Positions 28,925 to 39,621 of a stretch of 64,000 nucleotides of DNA are shown here, in pieces. Each line of letters opens with the position of its first letter. Position 1 is the stretch's first letter. The position numbers were made by a program, and so were the translations under genes. The stretch is from an uncultured Aquimarina sp. (GTDB lineage Bacteria > Bacteroidota > Bacteroidia > Flavobacteriales > Flavobacteriaceae): assembly GCF_947500065.1 (NCBI RefSeq), contig NZ_CANMQT010000003.1, positions 558,001 to 622,000 on the forward strand, read 5' to 3'. Below the pieces are notes generated by a model. The model worked only from the letters and a program-made list of their open reading frames with translations. It ran no database searches and was not told the DNA's origin.

Positions 28925-30802
28925 CTATCCTTTTAACCAAGCATTTCTTAGTGTTAATTGTTCTTTTGTTGGATTTTCAACATCACTTAAAGACTTTCCT
29001 TTAGTATAGGATTTAGTTAGTTTTGTCTTTATTATTACCTCTTCTCCTGCTCTATCTAATTTAACTTCTACATCATCACCTTCCTGCCACTGAAGCGTAC
29101 CTTGTAATACAGAATTGGCATTTAATAACGTTAACTGTGTTCCGTTAACTTCTTTTATTACATCAAACGCTTGTACTCCATTATCTGCCCAAAAACTATT
29201 CTCGCTTACTAATTCTGTAAAGAAAATAGTTCCTTTATCTTGATCACCTCCAACAATAATTGCACTACCATTTCTTACGTAATCAGTTTCAATATTTTTA
29301 GTACCTACAGAAAGTCCCACTTTTTCAAAGAATTTATTATAGTCGATAGGTGTATTGCCCTCCACATTAGTTTTCAAGAACTCTCCTATAGAAGGATAGG
29401 TCATAGAAACAATTTCTTCAATAATTTTATCGTCTTCAAATGGTTTATTTTTTCCATATTTTAATGATAACTCTTTCATTAAAGATAAAATTCCTCGATT
29501 TCCATCGCTCTCTTCTCTCATTAATATATCAATACACATACCAATCAATGCTCCTTTCTCGTATACATTCGCATAATTTTTAGCATATGGTTCATTAAGA
29601 ATGTTTTCACTCATTACTGTAAAACTCATAGCATCATCAAACATACTTGCAGATTCAATTTTACCCATCATTTTTGTATAAAACTCTTCTTCTCCTACAA
29701 GATCCTGATTGATCTGAAAAACACTGGCAAAATACTCCGTAACTCCTTCATACATCCATAAATGCTTAGAGAAAGTTGGGTTATTATAATCAAAATAATG
29801 TACATCTCCTGAATGCACACTTAATGGAGTAACAATATGAAAAAACTCATGAGACACTACATCAATCATTGCTGACGCTAACGCATCTTCTGGTATCGCT
29901 TCAGGTAAAACTACTACCGTAGATGTATGATGCTCTAGTGCTCCGAAACCTGTCGGCGCTGTTTGTGATTGAGGTGCCAAATATAAATAGATATCGTATC
30001 TAGGAGTACTATCTATATCTCCTAAATACTTTTTTTGAGCCTTCATCATTTTAAAAACAGTCTCCTTAATTCCTGCAGCAGTATACGTTTTATTAGGTGA
30101 ATAAACGCTTAAAACGATTTTGATCCCTCCTACTTCAAACTCTTCTACATCTAATTTACCATACATCATTGGATTGTCAGTAACATCAAAATATCTGGCA
30201 GCAAAATACTTATCTGTAGTAATTGTTCCATCTTCATTTTTTTCGGAACCTACATTCTGCAAAGCAGAAGTTCTTTGCATATCCGTTGGTGCTTTCACTT
30301 CTACTGCATATTGATTATTTTTCAATACATCAAAATAACCAATAAATCCATGTAAGTTTAGCACAAAATTATCTTTCTCTATATTCGTTCCTGAAGGAGA
30401 AAAAGGTGTTCCTACACCTGTATTCTCTATATCATAGGTGTCATTTACCAGATATACAATTTTATCTAATTGCTTAGCATTGGTAATTAACCAGGTATTG
30501 GTATCAATTTTTTCTGTTGCTAATTCTGCACCATTATAATCCAGCGCTCTAAAACCATCTACAAACTTTCCAAAATCACTAACTGCATATGTTCCTTGCA
30601 CTACTTTTGGTAGAAAGTATTTTACAGTATCCTGAATAAAACGTCCTGGATTGATAACCACTGGTACTTTATCATCTGTAATTTGTGTTAAATCTACTTT
30701 TGTAGCGATTGGTGTTTTAGAAGCAATGTCATTTCCTTGATTAACGGATCCACATCCAATTAGTACAAGACCAATAGATAGTGTGATTAATATATTTTTC
30801 AT
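28925..30802 (-). CDS. M61-like zinc metallopeptidase lipoprotein with PDZ domain
   Basis: 625 residues. The N-terminus ILITLSIGLVLIGCGS is a lipoprotein signal with cysteine at residue 17. The zinc site HEFFH (about residues 316-320) is followed by WMYEGVTEYFA, which carries the third ligand glutamate. The N-terminal beta-sandwich and the C-terminal PDZ-like region (about 525-600, with GVQAFDVIKEVNGTQL) are as in glycyl aminopeptidase (M61) proteins. It probably cleaves peptides at the cell surface or in the periplasm. No partner gene is linked. Confidence 0.86.
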   Translation of the reverse strand: MKNILITLSIGLVLIGCGSVNQGNDIASKTPIATKVDLTQITDDKVPVVINPGRFIQDTVKYFLPKVVQGTYAVSDFGKFVDGFRALDYNGAELATEKIDTNTWLITNAKQLDKIVYLVNDTYDIENTGVGTPFSPSGTNIEKDNFVLNLHGFIGYFDVLKNNQYAVEVKAPTDMQRTSALQNVGSEKNEDGTITTDKYFAARYFDVTDNPMMYGKLDVEEFEVGGIKIVLSVYSPNKTYTAAGIKETVFKMMKAQKKYLGDIDSTPRYDIYLYLAPQSQTAPTGFGALEHHTSTVVVLPEAIPEDALASAMIDVVSHEFFHIVTPLSVHSGDVHYFDYNNPTFSKHLWMYEGVTEYFASVFQINQDLVGEEEFYTKMMGKIESASMFDDAMSFTVMSENILNEPYAKNYANVYEKGALIGMCIDILMREESDGNRGILSLMKELSLKYGKNKPFEDDKIIEEIVSMTYPSIGEFLKTNVEGNTPIDYNKFFEKVGLSVGTKNIETDYVRNGSAIIVGGDQDKGTIFFTELVSENSFWADNGVQAFDVIKEVNGTQLTLLNANSVLQGTLQWQEGDDVEVKLDRAGEEVIIKTKLTKSYTKGKSLSDVENPTKEQLTLRNAWLKG

Positions 30803-30927
30803 GTATTCAATTCTTTATTATGCTAGACGCAAAAAATTAGTGGGTGTTACAACTTTGGTCGCGCAAAATATATAATTTGTATAGACTTTAACCTATTTTT
30901 GGTAATTATTTACCTATACATATCACT

Positions 30928-31692
30928 TTGGATATTTTAATTGATACACATCGAATACGACTATCGGTTGATCCAGAATCGTTTGATTCTTTAAAAACAA
31001 CCATCATATTTTTACACGATTCTTTAGGATCCATAGAGCTTTGGAGAGATTTTCCAAGAAGAATAAGTGAAGCAACCAACTGCAACGTACTTTCTTATGA
31101 TCGTCAAGGTTATGGTAAATCTGATGGCTTTTCTGAATCAAAAAGAGATAAAGAATATCTAAAAAAAGAAGCGGATGTATTAGCTAAACTAATTGATCAA
31201 CTTGGATTAAAAGAAGTAATACTTTTTGGTCATAGTGACGGTGGAAGCATTGCCTTACTTGCTGCTTCTTTATACCCAAATAAAATAAAAGGGATTATTA
31301 CGGAAGGAGCACACGTTTTTGTAGAAAATGAAACTCTACAAGGAATAAGAGATGCACAAACTGCATATAAAACAACCAACTTAAAAGAAAAGTTGACCAA
31401 GTATCACTATAAAAATACTGAAAACGTATTCAAAATGTGGACAGAAACTTGGCTTTCTCCTTCATTTTCAGAATGGAACATAGAACACTACCTATCAGGA
31501 ATACAATGTCCTTCTCTTATAATTCAAGGAGAAAATGACGAATATGGTACTTTAGATCAGGTTACAAGTATTCTTCAGAAAACATCCGGGATCTCTGAAT
31601 CTCTAATAATACCAAACATTGGGCATACTCCTCATAAAGAAGCGACCGAAATTGTAATCGAGAAAACGAGAAATTTTACCCTAAATTTATAA
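30928..31692 (+). CDS. Alpha/beta hydrolase (TTG start)
   Basis: 254 residues. There is no ATG in the open frame before the conserved core; the TTG at 30928 gives DILIDTHRIRL, a reasonable N-terminus, and an in-frame stop lies 36 bases upstream. The catalytic elements are visible: FLHDSLGS, the nucleophile elbow FGHSDGGS, the acid in GENDEYG and the histidine in IGHTPHKE. The protein is cytoplasmic by the absence of a signal. It resembles the YcjY/MhpC-like hydrolases; the substrate is unknown. Confidence 0.82.
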   Translation: MDILIDTHRIRLSVDPESFDSLKTTIIFLHDSLGSIELWRDFPRRISEATNCNVLSYDRQGYGKSDGFSESKRDKEYLKKEADVLAKLIDQLGLKEVILFGHSDGGSIALLAASLYPNKIKGIITEGAHVFVENETLQGIRDAQTAYKTTNLKEKLTKYHYKNTENVFKMWTETWLSPSFSEWNIEHYLSGIQCPSLIIQGENDEYGTLDQVTSILQKTSGISESLIIPNIGHTPHKEATEIVIEKTRNFTLNL

Positions 31693-31752
31693 ATTTTTGG
31701 TAGTACTATTCCGAAAAACATATGAAATCAAATTTCTGAAGAGTTAAATAGC

Positions 31753-31760
31753 TATTTTTG
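31753..31760 (+). promoter_or_regulatory. Candidate -7 box for S9 peptidase gene
   Basis: TATTTTTG is a full match to TAnnTTTG, 40 bases before the ATG at 31800. No clean -33 TTTG is visible at the expected distance. Confidence 0.4.
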
Positions 31761-31799
31761 ATTTTAAATCACTTAAAATCTTAATTAATTACTCACATC

Positions 31800-34241
31800 A
31801 TGAAATTCGTCAAATCGTTATTAATCGTACTGTTTTTAGGTTCAGTTTTACACGCTCAAGAAAATTTAGAATACCAAAAACCCGTAAAAGAAATCTTAGA
31901 TTTAGTAGATGTACCTCTTGCACCATCTATACGGATTGATCAAAAAGGAGAACATATGATTTTCCTGTATCGAGATGGCTATAAGACTATTACAGAATTA
32001 TCAGAAAAAGAAATGAGGTTAGCTGGATTACGAATTAATCCAAAAACCAATATTTCGAGTCGTACCAACTACTATAATAATATTAAATTAAAGAAAACTG
32101 ATGGTGTTCCCATACAAATAAAAGGACTTCCTGAAAACCCAAGAATAGCTAATATATCCTGGTCACCTGATCAAACAAAAGCTGCATTTACCAATACAAC
32201 AATTAATGGAGTTGAATTATGGGTTTTAGATATCAAAAACAATAACGTTAATAAAATTACAGATGCCACTTTAAATGCTAATATGGGGTCTCCTTTTAGA
32301 TGGTTCAAAGATAACTCTGCTTTATTGGTGAAGTTTTTGTCTACCAACAAAAAGGCTTTAATTAATGTAGATGAAGCGATTCCTTCTGGACCTACTATTT
32401 CTATTAGCGAAGGAACAAAGGCGCAGAATAGAACGTATCAAGATCTGTTAAAAAATCCAAATGATGAATATAATTTTGAGCAATTAGCTACTTCAGAAAT
32501 TTTTAAAGTAAATCTTGATGGTTCCAAAAAATCTTGGTCAAAGACTGGAATGATACGTAATTATTCTTTTTCACCGGATGGTAATTATGTTATGGTAACT
32601 GAAATTAAAAAGCCATTTTCTTATCTAGTGCCTTATTATCGTTTTCCACAAGAAACTACTGTTTATAAAAGTTCGGGAGAGCTCTTTAAAACAATTAACA
32701 AAGTTCCAATTGATGAAGTACGACCTAAAGGCTTTATGGCAACAAGAATGGGCAAAAGATCTATTAGCTGGAGATCTGATAAACCTTCAACTTTTATTTG
32801 GGCCGAAGCTTTAGATAAAGGGGATCCTGATATTGAAGTTGAATATCGTGACGAGGTTTTTCAATTAGATGCTCCTTTTGATGGCACACCTAAATCAATA
32901 CTAAAAACAATTAATCGATATAGCAGTATACAATGGAGTAACGATAAAGAAACGGCTTTTGCATATGATTATTGGTGGAACACCAGAAATACAAAAACGT
33001 ATGTCTTTAATCCAAATAAAGCTTCTGAAACACCACAAATTATACACGATCGAAATTATCAAGATCGATATAATGATCCAGGAAATTTTGTAAGTGCAAG
33101 AAATGAATTTGGAAGATCCGTAGTAAATATTAATAAAGGAAATGTATATCTAACAGGAGATGGCTACAGCAAAGAAGGACAATTTCCTTTTATAGACCAA
33201 CTCAACTTAAAAAGCAATAAAACAAAAAGGGTATATCAATCTTCATATACTGATAAAGTAGAAAATATTTATTTTGCTACTAATATAGAAAAAGGAGAAT
33301 TTCTTGTAGGAATTGAATCTCCCAGCGAATATCCTAACTTCTATATTAGAAACATAAATTCGAAAAATGAAATAAAGCAAATTACTGATTTCAAAAATCC
33401 GTTTTTAGCAATCCAGGATGTTCATAAAGAAGTAATTAAATATAAAAGAGAAGATGGACTAGAACTATCTGGAACTTTATATTTACCTATTGGATATGAT
33501 AAAGAAAAAAAGGAGAAAATGCCAATGATTCTATGGGCTTATCCTGAAGAATTTAAAGACAAAAAAAGCGCCTCTCAATCCACATCTAATCCTAATGAGT
33601 TTACGTATCCATTTTGGGGTTCTATGATTTATTGGGTGACTAGAGGTTACGTAGTATTAGATGACGCTTCTTTTCCTATTGTAGGAGAAGGTGAGGAAGA
33701 ACCTAATGATTCTTTCAGAAAACAATTAGTCGCAAATGCAAAAGCTGCAATTGATGCAGTTGATAATTTGGGGTATATTGATAGAAATCGAGTAGCTGTT
33801 GGAGGGCATTCATATGGAGCTTTTATGACTGCTAATTTACTATCGCACTCTAATCTTTTTGCTGCAGGAATTGCTAGAAGTGGTGCCTACAATAGAACTT
33901 TGACTCCTTTTGGTTTCCAAAGTGAAGAACGAAGTTATTGGGAAGCTCCTGATGTTTACAATACCATGTCACCATTTATGCATGCAGATAAAATGAAGAC
34001 TCCTTTACTACTTATTCATGGAAAAGCAGATAATAATTCGGGTACCTATCCATTACAGAGTGAACGTTATTTTAATGCATTAAAAGGCCTTGGAGCAACA
34101 GCTAGACTAATTATGTTACCCAAAGAAAGTCATGGATATAGAGCAAAAGAATCTATTCTTCACCTTCTATGGGAACAAGATGAATGGCTTGAAAAATATG
34201 TTAAAAACAGAAAAGCACCAATATCTGAAGGAACGAATTAA
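31800..34241 (+). CDS. S9 family prolyl-oligopeptidase-like peptidase, secreted
   Basis: 813 residues with a signal peptide (residues 1-19, cleaved near HAQ). The first 500 residues form the beta-propeller, followed by the alpha/beta hydrolase peptidase domain. The catalytic serine is in VGGHSYGAFM, the acid in IHGKADNNS, and the histidine in PKESHGYRA. The N-terminal LEYQKPVKEILDLVDVPLAPS is shared with the glutamyl-endopeptidase-like S9 subgroup in Bacteroidota. It probably degrades peptides in the periplasm for nutrition. Confidence 0.9.
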   Translation: MKFVKSLLIVLFLGSVLHAQENLEYQKPVKEILDLVDVPLAPSIRIDQKGEHMIFLYRDGYKTITELSEKEMRLAGLRINPKTNISSRTNYYNNIKLKKTDGVPIQIKGLPENPRIANISWSPDQTKAAFTNTTINGVELWVLDIKNNNVNKITDATLNANMGSPFRWFKDNSALLVKFLSTNKKALINVDEAIPSGPTISISEGTKAQNRTYQDLLKNPNDEYNFEQLATSEIFKVNLDGSKKSWSKTGMIRNYSFSPDGNYVMVTEIKKPFSYLVPYYRFPQETTVYKSSGELFKTINKVPIDEVRPKGFMATRMGKRSISWRSDKPSTFIWAEALDKGDPDIEVEYRDEVFQLDAPFDGTPKSILKTINRYSSIQWSNDKETAFAYDYWWNTRNTKTYVFNPNKASETPQIIHDRNYQDRYNDPGNFVSARNEFGRSVVNINKGNVYLTGDGYSKEGQFPFIDQLNLKSNKTKRVYQSSYTDKVENIYFATNIEKGEFLVGIESPSEYPNFYIRNINSKNEIKQITDFKNPFLAIQDVHKEVIKYKREDGLELSGTLYLPIGYDKEKKEKMPMILWAYPEEFKDKKSASQSTSNPNEFTYPFWGSMIYWVTRGYVVLDDASFPIVGEGEEEPNDSFRKQLVANAKAAIDAVDNLGYIDRNRVAVGGHSYGAFMTANLLSHSNLFAAGIARSGAYNRTLTPFGFQSEERSYWEAPDVYNTMSPFMHADKMKTPLLLIHGKADNNSGTYPLQSERYFNALKGLGATARLIMLPKESHGYRAKESILHLLWEQDEWLEKYVKNRKAPISEGTN

Positions 34242-34244
34242 CTA

Positions 34245-34288
34245 AATAAAATGGTGTCAGAAAAGCTTTTTTCTGACACCATTTTATT
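34245..34288. terminator. Bidirectional terminator, S9 peptidase and hybrid kinase
   Basis: Perfect 20-base arms, 34245-34264 and 34269-34288, with a four-base loop. A and T runs on both flanks serve the two convergent genes. Confidence 0.88.
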
Positions 34289-34296
34289 AAATTCAA

Positions 34297-36486
34297 TTAA
34301 GGCAACAAATTTTTAGAAATGATATCTCTAAGGTCGTTTTTATTTAATGGTTTATTTATAATATCATTCATCCCAATTGCCAAACATTCTTCTTGTACCT
34401 CTCCTAATTCAGCTGCAGTAAGCGCTATAATAGGAGTTGTTTTATCAAACTCTCTTATTCTTTTTGTTGCTTCATTACCATTAAGATAAGGCATATTAAG
34501 GTCCATTAAGATTAAGTCAAAATCTTCCTTTTTCACCATTTGTATTGCATTAAAACCATTTTCTACTATAACGCAATCATACCCGATTAGGCCTAACAAA
34601 TTTTTAGTTACTATTTGATTAATTTTATTATCCTCTGCCACCAAGATTCTTCTATACACATTGGTTGCTCCATTATTTCGCTCATTAACAGATTGCTCCT
34701 CTCCTTCTTCTAGGATTTCTAATTCTAGGTCAAAATAAAATTTTGCTCCTCTTCCTTCATTACTTTCTAAATATACCTTACTATCCATCATTTCCAAAAG
34801 ATTTTTCACAATAGAAAGCCCGAGACCTGTACCTTCTATGGTATTAGACTCTCTATCTACTTGAGAAAACTTCTCAAAAACAAAGTCCTTTTTATCATCC
34901 GGAATACCTACTCCACTATCCTCCACCTCATACCGAATATGAATGGTATTATTTTCTTTCTTAAGAATTTTAATTCTCAACCATATTCTTCCATTTTCAG
35001 TAAATTTAGATGCATTACCAATAAGATTTATTAGAATTTCTGATAGTCTAAGTGAATCTACATTTAAAGAGCCAGGTAAGTCGTTAGGAACTTCCAAAAC
35101 AAGCTCATTGTCTTTGCTTTTAGCTTGGTATTCAAATGAATTTAGTAAATTCTGTGATAGTTTAAATAGATTTGTAGGAGTTTTAGCTAGTCTTACTTTA
35201 TTAGATTCTATTTTGCTAATCTGAAGGACATTGTTAATTAGGTTTAAAAGATAATCTCCAGAAAATTTTAATGAACCTAATAACTGTCTGTGTTTTTCTA
35301 ACACATCATCATCCTCAAGTAATAAAGAAGTTATTCCAACAACTCCGTAAAGCGGAGTTCTCAATTCATGACTAACTGTGGATATGAATTGTGATTTTAC
35401 TTGTGTAAGTTTTTCGGCTTCCGACTTTGCTTCAATAAGCTGTAAATTTTTATCTTTTAATACATCATTCAATTTTTTCTTTGATCTGTATCCTATATAT
35501 AAGAAAAAGGCAGTAGCAAATAAAAATATCAAACCTGCAGCAGAAATTATATTAATAGTTCTGTTATTCTTTGCCATTTTAGCTTGATACTCCTGTTCCG
35601 TTTTAGCTACTTCTAATTCTCTTTTGTATTCATCTATATTAAAGCTAACTCTAGCGATTTCTATTTGTTTAAGTTTTTCTTTGTTATAAACTTTGTCTTT
35701 ATATTCTTGATAGCGTTTAATATCTTTATAAGCTTTTTCTAAGTCTCCTTGTTTTTCATACATCTCTGCCCTTGCTTCATAAATAAAAGATAGCTCTAAT
35801 AACATGTTATGTCTATCTGCTATCATAATAGATTCATCAAAAAACTCATTTGCTTCTGGATATTTATTCTGGCTTAAGGCAAGTCTTCCTTTAAGGTAAT
35901 ATACTTCACAATATCCCTCTATATCTTTATTTTCAACTACTAGCTTTCCTGCTTCTTCTATATATGGAATTGCCTCATCAAACTTCTTCGCATCAATATA
36001 CGTCCACGCTAGATTAATTATTGGAGTCATGTATTCTTTGGAATTATTCAACAATTTCCCTAATTGGGTAGCTTTACCATAAAATTCTAATGAAGCCTCT
36101 AGATCCTTATAACCATCAGAATATACATTTCCTAACCCATTATTATTCCATAAAATTAGTAATGAATCATTTGCTTTTTCTGCATATTTTAATGATTTTC
36201 TAAAGTATTCTTCGGCGTTTTCATAATCTACAAGTGTTTGATAATTATACGCCATCAGATAATAGGCTTCAGATTTATAATGATCATTATCCAATTCGTG
36301 AGCATAATTTGCAGCCATAATTGCATATTCCAAAGACTCCTTTATTTTATAATCGAATGTCAAATTATTGGACGTATCTATCAGAGATTGCAAACTATCA
36401 TTAATCGGGAATTTAGATTCTTGCTGACAATAAATCAGAAAAGGGATAGCGAATAAAAAATATGTGAATAGTAATATTTTCCTCAA
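34297..36486 (-). CDS. TPR-containing hybrid histidine kinase with C-terminal receiver
   Basis: 729 residues from the TTG at 36486; the signal peptide follows at once and a stop lies four codons upstream, so the start must be TTG or the ATT before it. The periplasmic part (about 30-300) holds five or six TPR repeats. After a membrane helix (about 310-332) and a coiled coil come HisKA (VSHELRTPLYG, phospho-histidine near 374), HATPase_c (GNASKFTENG, GVGIPDD, GTGLGLSIV) and a receiver domain with the phospho-acceptor aspartate in LILMDLNMP (about 660). It has no adjacent response regulator, so an outside phosphotransfer partner is expected. Confidence 0.9.
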   Translation of the reverse strand: MRKILLFTYFLFAIPFLIYCQQESKFPINDSLQSLIDTSNNLTFDYKIKESLEYAIMAANYAHELDNDHYKSEAYYLMAYNYQTLVDYENAEEYFRKSLKYAEKANDSLLILWNNNGLGNVYSDGYKDLEASLEFYGKATQLGKLLNNSKEYMTPIINLAWTYIDAKKFDEAIPYIEEAGKLVVENKDIEGYCEVYYLKGRLALSQNKYPEANEFFDESIMIADRHNMLLELSFIYEARAEMYEKQGDLEKAYKDIKRYQEYKDKVYNKEKLKQIEIARVSFNIDEYKRELEVAKTEQEYQAKMAKNNRTINIISAAGLIFLFATAFFLYIGYRSKKKLNDVLKDKNLQLIEAKSEAEKLTQVKSQFISTVSHELRTPLYGVVGITSLLLEDDDVLEKHRQLLGSLKFSGDYLLNLINNVLQISKIESNKVRLAKTPTNLFKLSQNLLNSFEYQAKSKDNELVLEVPNDLPGSLNVDSLRLSEILINLIGNASKFTENGRIWLRIKILKKENNTIHIRYEVEDSGVGIPDDKKDFVFEKFSQVDRESNTIEGTGLGLSIVKNLLEMMDSKVYLESNEGRGAKFYFDLELEILEEGEEQSVNERNNGATNVYRRILVAEDNKINQIVTKNLLGLIGYDCVIVENGFNAIQMVKKEDFDLILMDLNMPYLNGNEATKRIREFDKTTPIIALTAAELGEVQEECLAIGMNDIINKPLNKNDLRDIISKNLLP

Positions 36487-36632
36487 AATATGTTGCTTTT
36501 AAACCGTTTAATATTTGCCATATGTAATGATATAAATCACCAATGAATACAATTAATCTTATACGTTAAGGTACTGAAAAAAACTAGAAAACATCTAATT
36601 TCTTATAGTTAACCTTAAATTTCACGAGTCAA

Positions 36633-37535
36633 TTAATGGGAATTTTTATTCTTTTTTGTAATAGCATAGACACCTAAAATTACAATACCTGCTCCAATTA
36701 TCTGAATCATAGATAAGCTTTCTCCTAAGAAGAAAAAAGCAAGTATTATAGTTGATATTGGCCCAAGGCTACCTACAATAGCAACATTAGAAGCTCCTAA
36801 TCGTGAGATTGCCGAAGAAATAAGATAGGAAGGTATAATTGTAGAAAAAAGTGCCATAAGAATACTTAAAACATAAACTTCCGAAGCATAATGTGTTAAA
36901 CTACCTCTGTCAAAAATTAAATATTGAATAATAATACATAAAGACGATACAATCATAGCATAAGAAGTAAAAACAATAACTCCAAACTTGGGTATTAACC
37001 AACCGCTTCCCACCAAATATGTTGCATAAGTGAGTGCGCTTAAAAAAATTAATGATACTCCAGAAATAAGACCTGGAGTATCCAGTTGAAGTTCTTGCCA
37101 AAAAGTAACTAGCACTCCTATATAAGTAATACATATAGCAACCAATTGCTGTTTTGATATTTTATTTCTTAAGAATATTCTAGAAATGATAAGTACTAAA
37201 GTTGGGTACACAAACAGTATTATTCGTTCTAATCCTGCCTTTATATATTGCAATCCAAGAAAATCAAAGTAACTGGCTAAATAATAACCTACAAAACCAA
37301 AAAATACAATCCACAAATAATCTATTTTTCCAATACTTTTTGGATTAGATGGTCTATTAAATATGGCAATAGCAAAATAAACAGGGAGAGAGAAAGACAT
37401 CCTAAATAACAACAGATGCTCAGAACTTATATCGTACTTATAAGCCATCTTAACCATAACTGCTTTTCCTGAAAATAAAATTACTCCGACAATTGCTAAT
37501 ATAATTCCTAAGGAGACTTGTTTTGGTTTTTGCAT
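36633..37535 (-). CDS. EamA family transporter (DMT superfamily)
   Basis: 300 residues with ten membrane helices in two repeated halves of five, each an EamA domain. GVILFSGKAVMVKMAYKY near the start and the IGAGIVILGVYAITKK ending are typical. These exporters or importers move small metabolites such as amino acids or nucleotide sugars; the substrate cannot be read from the sequence. It is a single gene between the hybrid kinase and ychF. Confidence 0.87.
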   Translation of the reverse strand: MQKPKQVSLGIILAIVGVILFSGKAVMVKMAYKYDISSEHLLLFRMSFSLPVYFAIAIFNRPSNPKSIGKIDYLWIVFFGFVGYYLASYFDFLGLQYIKAGLERIILFVYPTLVLIISRIFLRNKISKQQLVAICITYIGVLVTFWQELQLDTPGLISGVSLIFLSALTYATYLVGSGWLIPKFGVIVFTSYAMIVSSLCIIIQYLIFDRGSLTHYASEVYVLSILMALFSTIIPSYLISSAISRLGASNVAIVGSLGPISTIILAFFFLGESLSMIQIIGAGIVILGVYAITKKNKNSH

Positions 37536-37603
37536 TATATAAAATTAAAAGCAATATTTTCTAATCTTTTTCTCAATCAACAAAAATTACAATGCCCAAC
37601 AAA

Positions 37604-37633
37604 AAACCTCTTAGAAAATTATCTAAGAGGTTT
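37604..37633 (-). terminator. Terminator of ychF
   Basis: Arms AAACCTCTTAGA (37604-37615) and TCTAAGAGGTTT (37622-37633), with a T-rich tract after the stem on the minus strand. Confidence 0.8.
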
Positions 37634-37658
37634 GCTATAAAAACAACTTCTATTTATA

Positions 37659-38753
37659 TTATACGTTGAACAAGAAATGCATTACATCTCCATCACTTAC
37701 TACATATCCTTTACCTTCTACTCCTAACTTTCCTGCTTCTTTTACTTTAGCTTCGCTACCATAAGATACATAATCATCGTACTTTATAACTTCTGCGCGT
37801 ATAAATCCTTTTTCGAAATCTGTATGAATTACACCAGCCGCCTGAGGTGCTGTAGCTCCTATAGGAATTGTCCAAGCTCTCACCTCTTTTACTCCTGCTG
37901 TAAAATACGTTTGTTGATTTAACAACTTATAAGCAGCACGTATCAATACAGATGCTCCAGGCTCTTCTAATCCCATATCTTGAAGAAACATCTGTCTTTC
38001 TTCATAATCTTCTAATTCTGTAATATCAGCTTCGGTTCCTACTGCTAAAATAATAACTTCCGCATTTTCTGAAGCAACAGCTTCTTTAACTCTTTTTACA
38101 TGATCATTTCCATTTACAGCTGCGTCCTCATCAACATTACAAACATACAAAACAGGCTTATCTGTAATAAACTGTAAAGGTTTTACAAACGTTAAATGAT
38201 CATCATCAGAAACTTCAATTGCTCTAACTGATATTCCTGCCTCTAATCCTTCTTTTAATTTTAGTAATACTGCCTCTTCTTTCTGTGCTTCTTTATTACC
38301 AGTTTTTGCAGCACGTTTAATCTTATCAACCTTTTTTTCCAAAGTTTCCAGATCCTTTAACTGTAATTCTATATCAATAGTTTCTTTATCTCTAATTGGA
38401 TCTATAGAACCATCAACGTGTACAATATTATCATTGTCAAAACAACGTAACACATGGATAATAGCATCCGTCTCTCTTATATTTCCTAAAAACTGATTCC
38501 CTAAACCTTCTCCTTTACTAGCTCCTTTTACCAATCCAGCAATGTCAACAATCTCTACAGTAGCTGGTAATACACGCTCAGGATTTACTAATTCTTCAAG
38601 TTTCTCTAATCTTGAATCTGGTACATTTACCACTCCAATATTAGGTTCAATTGTACAAAATGGGAAGTTAGCACTTTGCGCCTTCGCATTGGACAAACAA
38701 TTAAAAAGTGTAGATTTTCCTACGTTCGGTAATCCAACTATTCCTGCTTTCAT
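37659..38753 (-). CDS. ychF: Redox-regulated ribosome-binding ATPase YchF
   Basis: 364 residues from the ATG at 38753 (an upstream in-frame start would add 13 residues without homology). The G domain begins with [17 protein letters not shown] (P-loop at residues 7-14), and [13 protein letters not shown] and [18 protein letters not shown] are the switch regions. The coiled-coil insert (about 125-200) and the C-terminal TGS-like domain (ending [13 protein letters not shown]) are complete. YchF binds ATP rather than GTP and associates with ribosomes under oxidative stress. Confidence 0.95.
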   Translation of the reverse strand: MKAGIVGLPNVGKSTLFNCLSNAKAQSANFPFCTIEPNIGVVNVPDSRLEKLEELVNPERVLPATVEIVDIAGLVKGASKGEGLGNQFLGNIRETDAIIHVLRCFDNDNIVHVDGSIDPIRDKETIDIELQLKDLETLEKKVDKIKRAAKTGNKEAQKEEAVLLKLKEGLEAGISVRAIEVSDDDHLTFVKPLQFITDKPVLYVCNVDEDAAVNGNDHVKRVKEAVASENAEVIILAVGTEADITELEDYEERQMFLQDMGLEEPGASVLIRAAYKLLNQQTYFTAGVKEVRAWTIPIGATAPQAAGVIHTDFEKGFIRAEVIKYDDYVSYGSEAKVKEAGKLGVEGKGYVVSDGDVMHFLFNV

Positions 38754-38967
38754 ATTTTTGTTTATATAAGGGTAAAAACGATGTTTTTCCAAATTTTTGA
38801 GAGTGCAAAGATAACAGTATTAACACATAGTATACAAATACAAAGTAAAGAGATTATGATTGACAGTAAATTCATATAGTCAGGTATAATGAAAGCCGAC
38901 TCAAATAATGATTTAATAACGATACGTTAGTTTTTTTGTAATTTTACAATACCAAATAAATAGACCA

Positions 38968-39519
38968 ATGAAAACCTTAAAAAAATCAATTACAATCATG
39001 TTATTATTTTGTGCTTTTATAAACTATGCGCAATCGGAAGAAAAAAAAGAAGAAAAAGAAAAAGCTGAGGAAACGAAGGCTAAAGAAAATACTTCTGAAG
39101 AGGTAGTTACTAAAATAATTAGAATTAAAGGTGCTAACGGAGAAGAAAAAGTAATTAAACAACAACAGGTGATTACCAAAAAAAGTGAAGTAAAATTAAG
39201 TCCTGATGAAAAAGATGGCGAAACTAATAGAACTGCGGTATATACACCACAAAAGGTATCTGTCAAAAACTCTGGAACTACTTCTAATGAAAAATTATAT
39301 AGCAGCATCCCTGATGGTACAGGCTATATGTTAACGCTTATTGATGAAAAAGGAGAAAAAATATCTAAAGCTAAACCTCTTTCTAATGGGTATTATTTAG
39401 TAAACATGGGATCAAAAGATAATTGTCTTGGACATTTTGATGAAGCCAAAAATTTAATTTTAGAAACCTATGACTCTGCAACTGACGCCGTTGTTATTCT
39501 TACTTATAAATTAAAATAA
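38968..39519 (+). CDS. Hypothetical secreted protein, lysine/glutamate-rich
   Basis: 183 residues. A signal peptide (residues 1-21, ending in NYAQS) is followed by a low-complexity stretch of E and K (about 23-45). Two beta-rich stretches follow: VTKIIRIKGANGEEKVIKQQ and the C-terminal domain (about 105-183; GYMLTLIDEKGEKISKA). I do not recognise a family. It stands alone with its own terminator; function unknown, probably in the periplasm. Confidence 0.7.
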   Translation: MKTLKKSITIMLLFCAFINYAQSEEKKEEKEKAEETKAKENTSEEVVTKIIRIKGANGEEKVIKQQQVITKKSEVKLSPDEKDGETNRTAVYTPQKVSVKNSGTTSNEKLYSSIPDGTGYMLTLIDEKGEKISKAKPLSNGYYLVNMGSKDNCLGHFDEAKNLILETYDSATDAVVILTYKLK

Positions 39520-39546
39520 TCAATAGTAAGTTTTAAGATTTAAAAA

Positions 39547-39579
39547 AATAGCCTGATGTATAGTATACATCAGGCTATT
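39547..39579. terminator. Bidirectional terminator with 16-base arms
   Basis: AATAGCCTGATGTATA (39547-39562) and its complement (39564-39579) around a single G, so the real loop is formed by opening the last few A-T pairs. It lies between convergent genes. Confidence 0.8.
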
Positions 39580-39621
39580 GTGGTAGTTAATCTATCTAAA
39601 ATAAATTATAATCCTTTTAAT

